64,000 nucleotides of DNA from Diprion similis (taxonomy: Eukaryota > Arthropoda > Insecta > Hymenoptera > Diprionidae): positions 3,389,981 to 3,453,980 of the forward strand of contig NC_060111.1 in assembly GCF_021155765.1 (NCBI RefSeq), in the 5' to 3' direction. The position numbers and the translations under genes are program-made. The notes under the pieces are model-generated. The model was not told where the DNA came from, did not search any database, and worked only from the letters and a program-made list of their open reading frames with translations. Every line of letters starts with the position of its first letter. Position 1 is the first letter of the stretch. Shown here one piece after another: positions 1-13,116 of the stretch.

Positions 1-1616
1 ATGATAAGAGTCAAATGCAAATTTCTAAATCCTTCTGTCCTTGCCGTTGAAGGTGAATAAATAATTCATCAATGGATATACATGTATATACATATACGTA
101 CATAAACGTATTCGGATGTTCTAACAGTGTGTTAAATACATGCAGCCGTTAATTAAACAGGACATGAAGAATAAATTTAAATTACATAAGTATTTAATAA
201 TACGTAGCTACGCTATCCCAGCAATAATAATTATTGATCGTTACGTGGAAAAAAAATAATCCCGAAGAAGAATAATTAATTATTCGTTTATTAATTATGT
301 AAATTTTGTAAATGAAATTTAATGTCAAACGAAAACAATTATTAATTGGGATAGCGTATTTATAATCGTGATGCACAATTAGATTCTAACGTTGACACTG
401 TAATAGTACCTAAATATGATATTATTATTAGAGTTTTGCGTATTTATTTATTTTATTTCGTGTTTGTTTGTTTGTTTTTTTTTTTTTTTTTTTTTCTTTT
501 TTAGTAATAATAGATGTACATTGAATATATAGGAAATTAATAATAAAAAAAAAAAAAAAAACCCTACGACCTGCAGCAATCTATATAATTACACAATAAT
601 TGTATAAATGATGAAATAATAATAAACTTCAAATAATTTTAAATTACTTTTCTCAAGCTCGTTTTGACTAATTATTTTTTCTCACCCTTTGAATTATGTC
701 ATAGATAAATTATAATGATTGTATGTACGAAAAGTAAAAAGGTTAATAGAATATGAAAATTGTAGAAACTGAAATGTCATTTATTGCGAAGATACAATAA
801 GATAATTTCGACTAGAATATTATTATACGTGGGTATAGAAATAGCATGCCATAAGTGCAGCTTAGCTGGTTTTGTTCGTATATTATAAGTTATATATATA
901 TATATTATACGCGCGTAATTTTATACCGCTCATTTATATTCCGTATATAACATACCTAATTTTAGATCTACGAATCATAGTGGGTTTCACAGAATTAAAT
1001 CTATGACACAGCAGGTCTCTGCAGTGCAGCGTATATTAATAATTCAAATTTTATCATGTCCTTTTCACCGGCAAAGCTTTCTTTCTTCTCCACTCGATAA
1101 GACGATAATTTGATAAAAAAAAAAAGAAGAAAAAAAAGTATATAGGTATGCATATTAACAATATTCCTTGAATTTACATTATTATTATTGTTGTTGTTAA
1201 AGATTCTCACTGCTGGTCATCGTCGTATTCTTCACCTTTTACTGGTGAATAAGTTTTTTTTTTCTTTCATTTTATTACTCCTCGTAACAAAAGTTGAAAT
1301 GCAAATTTTCAGCGATAAAATAAAATCAATTTATGACGAAATTATTGAAAAGTTCATTTAAAATTGCAATCCCATCATCGCTTTGAAATGTATTATAGGT
1401 GGATTTTGAAAGTGAATTTTTGGCAGTGATCACCACCTTGGGCTAACAAGTATCCAAGAATTTACATGTGTATTCTATATACACATTAATTATAGAATAC
1501 GTGGATTTTTGAGAATCGTGTGAGAGAACTCTTTGAAAAATTAATGATATTTTTATGTATAATATGTATACGTGTACACATATTATAATAATGAGATTTA
1601 AAAAATTATTGCAATG

Positions 1617-1648
<32 letters not shown>

Positions 1649-2542
1649 TCGAATAATTCCTGTTCGTTGAATAAATTATCAAATATTGTGTTAATATATG
1701 ATTCTGTTCCTCTTGTTATTATAAAGAGAGAAAAGAGGATGAAAAGAAAGATTTTATTTTACGTTGTCCGGCAACATTTGCATTTTCATCTTTGTTTCTT
1801 TTTTTTTTTTTTTTTTTTTTTCACTATTGAATAGGATTACGTATCCATTGTATAATATTATGGTTATATAGGTATAATATAATCGAGAAGAATAATAATA
1901 CATAATATTTTACTACGTCAGTATAATATGCTTTATAGGTAATTATTATTATACGATTCCGATTGAAATTATTTTAATTATACCTCCAAGGTTTAAATAT
2001 ATACATATAAAATGTATATATTTATTGAAAATACTTACAACCACCATTTAAATCGGTTGCAACGATTATAGGAATTACGATATAATATCAAACTACGATG
2101 GAGCGCCTGCACCCCTGTAATTAACTAACAAACTTTTTTTTTTTTTTTTATCAATATTCGATTACAACTAGAATTATTACGTATCATGACCATTACTATT
2201 ATTATGTATACCTGCTGCTAGTCTAAAACTGATTCATTCTTCAAATACTTGGTAAAAAGAAGAAAAGAAAAAAAAAATAAATGAAAAAAAAATAAACGAA
2301 CAGCGAGTAACGAAAATAATTATTAGCAATGTTGATAATTCTCGATAAAAAATATAGAACTCAAAAGTCCGTCTTCTCTGAAAAAATTGACTGAGTTAAT
2401 AAATATAAAAACATATAATTGTTCGTCAGATTCGATATTGAAAAATCTGACGAATCTACCCTGGTTGAATTCTTTTACAGTAATAACGACGATAACAGTA
2501 ATTCATACTGTACGTTTAATGAAAATATGAAAAAATAACTAC
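1..2542. other. AT-rich 3' flank and probable 3' UTR of DCX-EMAP
   Basis: No coding region is supported here. The DNA is AT-rich with poly-T and poly-A runs, a CAT/ATC triplet run at about 1617-1648 and short AT-dinucleotide tracts. The part next to the DCX-EMAP stop is probably that gene's 3' UTR. A minus-strand AATAAA lies at about 2026-2021, roughly 520 bases after the stop, but where the transcript really ends cannot be told. Confidence 0.6.
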
Positions 2543-5500
2543 CTATTCGTCGACCAGTTCCCATAGCATTAGAGCAGCGTCCGTACCGCCGACTGTCACT
2601 ACGTTTTGATCGTTGTAAAGAAAACGGGCGCAAGCGAGCTGCGAGCTGTAAACCTTCTCCTCGATGTACTCGGCCTTCGAACTGGTGCAAGGATAACGGA
2701 AAAGCCTGAGATAACCCTCGGCGTCCCCGGAAACGAGCATGTCGTGGGCTGCCGAACGACTCGAGGTCGACAAGACGGTGTTCAAAGGGTAGTAACGGTT
2801 GTTCCACATACCTACGAACCCGTCGAAGGACGATTCATTATCAGAGTAGAATAGTTGTGAGAGTTCTAGATGCAGATTCCGTTACCGACACTTTGCTAAG
2901 CTTCATTTTTCTCGATAAGGATTGAAACTATGGTAAAGCAGGGCTAGTTGCCGGTAAGGCAGGGCAAATTATCGGTAAAGTAGAGCAGCGAAATGATTCG
3001 ATGATCGGTAAAAACAGTCAATCAGAGTAGGGATTTCCCCCCTACATGGACATTCTAGAAAAAAAGTTTGTGTCTGAGCTAAGTGAAGTGTATCCAGAAC
3101 TATAATGGCTGAAAAAAACATGAGATATAGAAGTAGGTAATAGACGATTGGAAAAATGAAGTTAGTTTTGTTCGTAGAGGAAAAGAGGAAAAAAACTAAC
3201 TATCCACGAATGTTGTTATTGTTATTGCACGTTTAATATACTTGCCAGAAACCATGTAGCCGACCATGCAGTTGTAAGTGTACCATTTGACGTCCTTCAT
3301 TACCAGCGGACTCTTTTCCGACGATAAAGCTTTCACGTCCCCTGGGGCGATTATGTTGAGATAAGACATAAGAAGAATAAAAAAACAATGAAATCAACGG
3401 TCATTTTGATTCGATGCAGTTTATAAATTTCAACAACCCCCCATTGAAGGTGCTGAAAGGACTATAAAAATCTTTACGAATTCGGAATCACGTTAAGGAA
3501 CGTTTTGAAATTACTATCATTTGTGTGTAACAAGAATTTTTTCAGAAAAAAATAATTTTTGGCTTTCCACCATGGCACCCCGTAAAAAGTTTGTTTGGAT
3601 TAAAACTGAAGAAAACGTGAATAATCAATCGAGCTCGGTCTTCCACGTAACGTAGAACGCGAGAATCTTTTCACAGAATCTTTTTTTCAACCTGAACAAA
3701 CTTCGTACGATGTGGCAGGGTGGAAAATCGTAAAATATATTTTTCTCCAACCCCTAGCGTGCCTATCTTGAAGGTTTTTTTTTCACTCGACTTTTCCTCG
3801 CACTAAACGTCACTCACAAAATACGAGGTCGTAATCCTGCGTGACAGTCTGAAGAAATCTGCTGTCCGAGCTCCAGTCAAGTTGAACGAGGGGCTGAGCG
3901 CCCCTGATTTTGTTGCTTTTTTTATACGAAAAACCGTCCCTCGAAACCCTGAAGAGATAGATGCTACCGTTCTGGGATCCCAAGGCGATAATTTCACCGG
4001 CTGTAGAAATAAAAATAGTGACAATATATAATAGCTGTAACTATTGGTCGTGCAACAGCGATAGAAGGGACGAATTTTCATCCCCATGTAATTCAAGGGG
4101 CGCAAATCCTCTTACTCGGGTTGTAGCCGATGCAGGAAAGCGGCGATCCGCAGACTCTCAATGTCGCCACAGCAGCTCCCGTGTCTGCTGCCAAAACGAG
4201 AAGGTGACCCTCCGACGAACCCGCTGCCAAAGCGACACCGAAGGGGTGAAAAGCGATGCTGATGCACTCGAAACCGACCTGAATTAATATACCCTCGTGA
4301 ATTCGTGGATCAGTTGATTTACTTGCGAATTGCCTTTTTTTTCAAGACCATATCTGCGCTGCAAGCTTTTCCAAACTACTCCGCAGATTATGAAATTAGT
4401 TGTCAAATTTGTTACGATTCTTTGTACAAATTAAATTATTTTTAGTTTTTTTTAATGGTTTTTTTTTTGTTCTCCTTTTTTTTCACTGTTGTTATTATTA
4501 TTGTAATTATTCATGATCTCTTGAAGGAATTCAGTTCCTTAACCATATAATCTCAAAATGGATATGACTTAATTTTTCGTCAGAATATAAAATAAGTGAT
4601 ATCTTGTAATAATGTTTGTTTTTTTCCTTGATAACGAATAAATCACATGACTTTAAGAAATACTTTCGGAGGAAAATGGTTTCAGATGAATCTCAAAATT
4701 CGTGTTCTTGAAAAATTCGATAGTTCCAGCACTTCAGGTTTTTTTCCCCGTGCAAAATTGTTTCCTGAGTTCTAAGTATTTGTAAAAAAAATTTCTTTCA
4801 AATCGGAAAAAAATTTTCCGCTATAAGCGCGAGATTTTTTTCTTTTTAATGAATTCTCTACTTATCGATCCCAGTTTTCTCATGTTTTTCACCGCCCTAG
4901 ATTAATTATATTCGAAAAGAAACGAATTTTCTTCAAAAGTAACTTTCAAAATTTGACGCGAAAGTTAGAAAAGGACGTTGTCTGATTGAAAATAAAAACA
5001 AAACTAAAAAGAGGAAGAAGAAGAAGATCTCACCTGCGTCGTCCAGAGGAGCTTATGGCGTCGCCACAAGGCGATGTTCTTGTCGTGTCCGGCGGTTGCA
5101 AAAACCTCGTCATCGGGGTGAACGGCGAGTCCCCAAAGCTGCCTACCGTGGCCGAAAACCACCTGATTAAACCTGCGCTGCAACGATCCTTCAAGAATGT
5201 TGTTCCTGGTAGTCCCGACGTAAATATTCCCGTCATTCCGCCCTGGACGTTGGGGATAAATGCTTCGCACGCCACCCGCAGCCTCTGGCAACTAAATTAG
5301 GGGATGATTTTCAAGTTGAATAATTTTTTTCGCGCTCGGATTCGACAATTTTCCATATTAAAGACACGCAAAATTTTATTCCCTTGGGACTTTTTGCAAC
5401 GTTCACTTTACGATGAATTTTTAAATTTCGGGCTTGAAAATCTGATCAAAGATTCGAAGATCGTTTTCACCTTCGTGTCGGTGATACGTTTGTAGTTTTG

Positions 5501-8500
5501 CAGCGAGTCCCAAGCGGCGATCTTCCGGTCCTTTTCACCCCCTGATAGAAGGGTGCCTTCGGAGAGCATAACCAGCGAGCTGATGCCCTTGTTGTGGGCC
5601 TCGAACTCCATTCGTACGAAATAAGCACCGTCAGCGTCGACCGAGTAGATCGTTATGAAACCGTCACTGTCGGCCGTCACGACGTCACCGTCCTGCTCGA
5701 ACTGAATACTCGTCACATGCGTCCGTGAAGGCTGGATTATAATTAAAGAAAATATAAGAAGACAAAGAATTGAATGATTAATAATAATTCGAATACTTCG
5801 TCATTTTTAGGGGATGTTTTTAAATACCGTTATACCGTGTGACTGATAATTGAAATGATCCCTGAATCTGTTATTTGAATTCCGTTCTTATGCACATTTT
5901 TTTTAATATTATTTTTTTAATTTTTTATTTTATTTTTTTTTTATTTTTTGCGATTACAAAGCGATTCTCAAGAGAAAAAAAACAATTATACGTCCCTTTG
6001 GCATTTGGCACGTGATATGTTAGTGATAAATTAATTATCGATTACCGGTTTTATGATGTCCGTTCTTTCGAAAAATCCGTCCTTACGACGATTCCAAAAT
6101 GTCAAATGACCTCGGCCGTGAGTTATCAGCAGATTATCGTCGAGGGGATGAAACGCGGCGCCCGTAAGGTCCTCCTGAAGAGTCTGAAATGATGAAGGAC
6201 GATTTTAAATCCTTGCCAATTCATTGTCGTATTTTATATCAACTTTCGGTACAGCGAACTGGATATAAAATTTGTTTTACAAAATTTCGGAATAACGATA
6301 CTGACCGCAACTTTTCCCAGCAGATGTCCCCACTGCCATTGCCAAACCGAGAGGATCGCCTCTCTTCCCGAGTCGACAGCCAACACGTAGCTTCCACCGT
6401 TCTGGAATTGAATAAACACGATGGATTCGACCCGGGAAATGTCTTTTTGCAACGCGTGCAAAAACGGGAATTATTCGAAAGCACTGCTTGATTGGAATTG
6501 TGAGACTCTCAAGAAAGGCGGGAATTCGTTTTGCCAAAAATTCGCAATTTTTTATCGAAACCAGAAACTTTGATACTTTTTCGTTTGTGTTATGTTAAGC
6601 AAATTCTGCACTGATATGCATTCGGGATGGCAAAGATTCGGAAAACTTGTCGAATTGGTATTTTGGCTCGTCTCACCAGCTGCGAAAAGGCAAGAGCGGC
6701 AACCCCCAGCTGAAATTCTGACATCCCGAAAATGTAGAGGGTGAGGAGAGTCTCCGTTGACCAAATCCTGACGTGGGGTTGAGCTTTTCTGTGTCTCCCA
6801 GCCTTTTGACCCGACGCCACAAGCTCACGACTAGGATGAATCTGGACGACAAAAAGGATTAACCCTTGATTGCAGCAACCGTTACGATTGAAAAAGAAAA
6901 TAAAAATAGAATATGTATATATATATATTAGGGTGGCGCAAAAAACCGTCAATTTTTTTTTTTTTTTTGATTCTCGTGTGACAAAATGTTAGTTTTTGAT
7001 GTTTTAAGAGCCCACTCCAAAAGACAGCTCAAAAAAAAAAATTTTTAAAAGTCGCTCCAAATTTTAAAAAATGTCTAAAATCGTCAAAAAATTTAATTAA
7101 AAAAATTATATTTTCAGTATTTTGTTTGATTTTTAATTCATGTCGTGGTGTATTGTTATCGATTCTTTCTTACTAAATAAAAGAGAAATAATTTATGAAA
7201 TTTTAATATGAATATTAAAAGCTCGTTCGAAAAAATCTGAAGAAATGCACCAAAAAATTGAAAAAAAATTATGAGCTACCTTTCAAAATTCAAATTTTGC
7301 ACTGAAACTTTCGGAAAATAATATTTTTTTCTTACTATAAAATTATACCATAACGAGAAAAAGAAAAAAAAAATCGATTTTTGACGATTTCTGAGGTTTT
7401 AGAAAATGTAGAGCGACCTGTTGAAATTTTTTTTTTGAACTGTCCTTTGGAGTGGGCTCTTAAAACATCAAAAACTAACATTTTGTCACACGAGACTCAA
7501 AGAAAAAAAAAAAAAAAAAATAGTCGGTTTTATGCACCACCCTAATATATATAATATACTCGCATGTGCCCCCTTAATTAGCTTTCTTCACCCCTTAAAT
7601 TATAATTATCGACACGCACCTCCATGCAAGTGATGTCTTCGGTGTGCCCGACGTAATGCCTCTGAGCGTTTTCCTCCCTGTCGTAGAGAACGGCGACGGC
7701 AGCAACGTAGTAAAGAAGTTCGCCACTCGGTAATACCCAGAGGTTTTTCCTGGTATCGGTTCCTCTGTAGCCGTAGACCCATTCAAGCTGGAGCTTTTTT
7801 TCCGGCGGTGAATTGTCGACCGGCGGAAGAAGCGAGGGGGGATAAAACGACCGGCGCAACCCCCTGATGGTAACCCTCGTGGGCTCCTCCCTGAGCACTT
7901 CGACCACGCTGTAATCTGCGGTATTCGGATCAAGAAGTTACTCATTTTATAATAAAAACTTGAGAAAAAAACCAAATTAAATATCCATACTGATTTATAA
8001 CTTTCGAAAAATAGATTTATTATTATTTTTTTTAAATATTTTTCGAAAGAATTTTCGTCTAGGGTAAGAACAAAAAAAAAAGTGAATAAAAATACATATT
8101 TCTCCATAATCGTAACCGAGTGTAAAATTATAATTTGTTAATACGATAGTTATGAAAAATTTTTGTTGAATTTCGGATGAACTCTTGACCGAGTGGAATT
8201 GATTGCTTTTTTTTTTTTTTTTGTTGTTGTTCGTGACTCCGTCCAAAATATTTTAATTTACTCCGACTCCGGTTTTTGGCCTCACCGTTCACTCGGACGA
8301 CTTCCGCTTCCGGCGCGTAAAGGGCCCGTGGTCTGCTCTTGCTTCGGGCCCGTCGCTGACGGCTCAAGTCTTCGACGACCGTCGGAGGGCCTCGAGACCT
8401 CGATCTTCGAGCTGGAGAAGCAGCGATCGCAACTGACTGAACGCCCGTCCCACCCCCGAGGTAAAACGTGTCGACATCGGCGAATTCGTTTCGCAACTGC

Positions 8501-11500
8501 GAGAAGCTTCGTACCTGCGGTAAAAAATTTAGCAAAAATTATTTGATATCTCGACGGAGCTTCGTTACATGTAAAAAAAAAAAATGAAAATTGAAATAAT
8601 GATTATCCGGTTTCATTCTTATTTCATTTGACCCCATTTTTTTGTTTTTTGTTTTCTATTTATAATATCATACGTATCATATTATGTCGTGAAATTATAC
8701 GAATTTTATATTAAAATACGATGAATTTCAAATTCAAAATAATACGTTTTGAATTTTATCTTATACGTTGTATTATAAATTTTTTAGAATTTAACATAAT
8801 TTTTTTATCACAATACCTATATTTTAATATTTCGAATAGCTAGTCCAAATCCATGTATATTCATGCAATAAAGCAGATTATTTATAGTCAGTTTATACAG
8901 AGGTGGTACAGGGTGGAGTAGAGGTAATGGGGTTTGTTTTTTATTCGCATGAATAAGCAATAAACCATCAGCATCAGCATCACACGAGACATTCTATCAG
9001 TGAAAGTAATTAATATCGATTCGTTACACATACGGTAAGTAAAATATTGCTCGTGAAAATGACTCGATGCTGTAAAAAGATGAAAACTGAAACTAGACTG
9101 GATAAGAAATACGATTAACAGTAAAGAAAAAAAAAAAAAAAAAGATCCGAGGGAACAAAGAAAAAATCCTTAAACCGTCCATAAAGTAAAGGGACTCAAA
9201 AAATTCCTTAAATTATTCACCTCTTATAGATATCTAATACGGGTATCCAAAGGGTATATAATAAAACTGCTTCAACTTTACAAAAAAAATCTAATTACAC
9301 AGCCGCAGAAATTATGCCCGCAACTAGCATCGCGATCAGCCTTGTACCTAAGCGATAAAAAGAAAATGAAAAAGTAAAAGAAACAAAGAAAGAAAGAAAA
9401 TCAGCCCTGCGATATGATAGGTATCTTAAGATATTATAATATCGTTGTGGAATTAACCGTGCGAAGAAATTGGGTGGCGTGTTTTTAAAACTTGTAGTAT
9501 AACCTTAACCGCAATCTGCACGCGGCGCCATGCTAGCGCAAAGAAATTAGATCGGGGGGATCGAGAAATTGCGTGAAAGGGAAATAATCTCACCCCTCAT
9601 CCCCCCGCCTTAAGCCGTTTTACATGAATAATTATGTCGGTACAGAGAGAAAGAGAGGAATAGAGAGAGAGAAAAAAAACACAGCTCACCTCCAAACCCG
9701 TTACTGTGAACATCCGTTTGGCCCCGTTCATCTTGAGCACCTGACCCAAATCCTCCAGGACCTCTTCAAAGGGTTGCGAGGTCCTCAGGTTTAGCAGTAC
9801 TCGACACTGTGATATTTCGAAGCGATAATTATGTACGGAGTATAGCAGGGATGAACGAATTGTAAGAAAAAGAACAGCGAAATGAATCGCGATATTATAA
9901 GACCCCCAAAAACTCTTTTTTCAAATTCTTTATTGCAATATATCACAGTCTGTGTGTATTATTCGAATTTGATACAGTGCAGATCGATTGTAACAAATTC
10001 GATTTTTTCCCTTCCTTCTCAACCATTTCGATTCAAAATGTGCGGAAGGCTTCACGTTTTTGCATTTCGGTGACAAAGTGAATCGAAAAACGGTGTTCAG
10101 AACGATTATAATACGGATATGTCCAGTGTTTCGATGACACCGCGGTATGTTGGGTTGCCTATCAGCTAGGATGAAAAATATCGGTAAAACAGACCTGCAG
10201 CCGAGTCACGATCGCTTCAACGTGACTCCGAAACACGATTACTGGTCGCTTCAGAGTATTTTACAACGAACGAAGCAAACTGCTTGACCAAATCGACACA
10301 ACTTGGTAAAACTCGCAGTTCCAACTGACTATCGAGGACTTGAGACGCGTTGCCTGCCGATAACTCAGTAAGTATGTATTACCGATATTCTTACTCCTTA
10401 GCGGTAGGCAGCCCGACATACGGTTTCGTAAAGCTGGAAGCGCAGAATACGAGGATCGACAAGACGCCGCCAGCTTGTTTCAAGTACCTGGACGGTGTGA
10501 TCGAGGTTATTGACGATCCTTATGACTCGGCCAGAGGAGGGTTTTCCACCCCCTGGCGGCGGCGCCTCGTCACTGATGGATGCCTTGCGGCTGAGGCTTC
10601 CGACTGCCGGAGGTCGGCTCCATCCGGTTCCTCCACCTCTTCCAGCCGTCGCCGCCCCTCCACCCCCACCGCCGCCAGGCGTCGCGTACCACGTGTTACT
10701 CTTCTTGCCGTAGCTCGCCGGCTGCAGGAGGACGAGATGAAAGCGTGAGAAAAACGACAAAAAATAACAAAAAAAAAAAAAACAACAGCAACAACAAAAC
10801 TCGAAGAAGAAGAAGAAAATTTAAATAAAATTTTGTGAATAATAATAATAATAACAATGATAATTATATTGAACTAAATTCCGATCTATATATTATACAC
10901 TTAAGTATAAGTTTTTATATTTAGTTGTGGCGGGGTTAGACGACCTGCAACATATCAACGGTTTGCGATACCACTTCGAAGGAGACGCTCATCAACACCA
11001 GGAAACTGTCGAGGTTTTCGTCCTCCTCCGAATACGGGGGAGAATAAGAAGATGAAGATGAGAAATAGGCCGAGTGGGAGGATGAGCAGGAGGACGAGCT
11101 GCGGCTCGGATGATCCACGTCGATCAGGCTTAATCCCAACACTTGCCGCTGCTCTCCCGAAGAGAACGAGGAACTTGACGGATCAATGATGAACGAGGTG
11201 AGAAAAAACACGTAGCTTCGAGATCGTAAGTCGTTGTATAGATTTTATAATCGATTTGAGAGAGAGAGAGAGAGAAATAGAGAGAGAGAGAGAGAGAGAT
11301 ATACAGACAGAAGAAAAAACTGTGTATGTGTCTGTGAAATAGAAAGAGAGAGAGAGAGAGAGAAAAGAGAGTGAGAGTGAGAAGGACAGAGAGTGTGTGT
11401 GTATATATATATATATAAAAACTGCAATTACTGCACAAGCCAGAGTCTGCGTTTGAATGGGGTGCAGAAAATCAGCGATGCATTTGATATACTGAGAATT

Positions 11501-13083
11501 ATACCTGACTGTTATATATGTAATATATATATATGTATATATATATATATTGTGTATAATAATTAACCCGCGTTATCGATATACCGGGAATTTTGTATAA
11601 AATTTGATTACAACGAGGAACACAAATCGTGTAATAATAATTTGAAGCACCGATTACCACGTTGCGAGATAAGAAAGAAAACGGAAACTAAATCACTTGA
11701 ACGATGGAAGTGAATCGGAGAAGCGAGAAAAAACGGCCCAACGGGGGACGAGATAATATGTAATAAGGGAATCGTTTTTTATTTATGTCGTACACCGATT
11801 ACGTCGTGAGACCCCCGTGGTGGCCCGGAAACGAATTACACACGCATATATATGCGTACAAAAACGATACGTGACTCCGCACGTGCTTCGGTGGTCGAGG
11901 TTCGTGTTGTACTGAAGGACTGCCAACTGGACTCGAACCCCCAGAGATGCGGATGTTCCACCCCACCACCCCCGACAACCCCCGCCAAGGCCGCCACCCC
12001 CACCCATCCGTGTAATGCATGCTAATCAAAAAACCGTTCTCTGTCTTTCACCACCCTTCCTCCCTTGTTTTCTCTCTTTAAAAAATTTCATTCCGTTTCG
12101 TTCGATCAATTTAACCCTCGTCAAAATTTTGTTTTTTCTCTCTCTCTTTTCTTGGACCTCTTGTTTTTTATTCCACTTCTTCTTCTTCTTCTTCTTTCTC
12201 TTCCAGTTTCTACCCCTTTCCACCAATCGGGGTATAAAATCATGGTTTCACCGTCAATTATCGAGTGACGGGTTATAAATTCTGATACATCAGCGAGGCT
12301 ATATAACGCGATCATAATTCGCCGATTTCTCATATTACTTCCGGCTCAACGAAGCGTTTTACTAACCGACACAAAGTGCTGGTGGGTGATTCTTGGTAAT
12401 GGATAGCGGTGTATTATGATCAGGGCGTTGGATTTTTAGGGAACGGTTTCTGCCAATCCTCTTGCTCAGATCCGTCGACGAACACGTGAATCGGATGAAA
12501 AAAATAAACGGCAATCTTGATTTAAGAATAAAGAATAAAACAGGGGTAACCGATCACGCTGCTTCATTTGTTCATCTTCAGTTTTCTTTATTCATTTCAG
12601 ATCGAAGTTTGGCGAGTAAAAGAAACTGAAAGAAATGGATCACGATTTTCAAAGATCGGCGATTAAGAAAATACTTTGTTTAACTATAGATTTCATGATC
12701 GGTTAAACTAATTAAGTCGAGTTAAAAACTGTAAGAGAAAAAAAAAAGAAAAGAAAAAATGAGAGAAAGAGAAGTAAAAAATAAATGAATGCATTTAATA
12801 AATGTAAATAAATCGGTTTTCAATTATATCCTCGTTGAATTCGAAGAAAGATCCTTGCAGGTATGTAAAATATCACGAAACCGCTGCTGCAGGTGCAGCA
12901 ATTATTTTGAAAAGGCAATTTCTGAGTGATTTAAAACTGAAATCGAATAATATCAGAATCGTTTCTCAAGGCGGTAAAGTTATGAATCTTAAACACGCAG
13001 CTGGCTGGCGACTTCCAAGGTTGCAGTCGACAAATCCCCGCCACAATACTCATATACACAAATACTTTGTATATCCACCCCCT

Positions 13084-13116
<33 letters not shown>

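Noticed and set aside
2475..2807. 110-codon minus-strand open frame overlapping the last DCX-EMAP exon
   Set aside because: It is the shifted frame of the terminal WD40 exon, arginine-rich and without family similarity. It would be read only if a GT donor at 3241 were used.
11925..11970. Minus-strand GGTTCGAGTCC resembling a tRNA B box
   Set aside because: The flanking bases cannot form a T-arm stem, and no acceptor stem, D-arm or anticodon arm is present at the expected distance.
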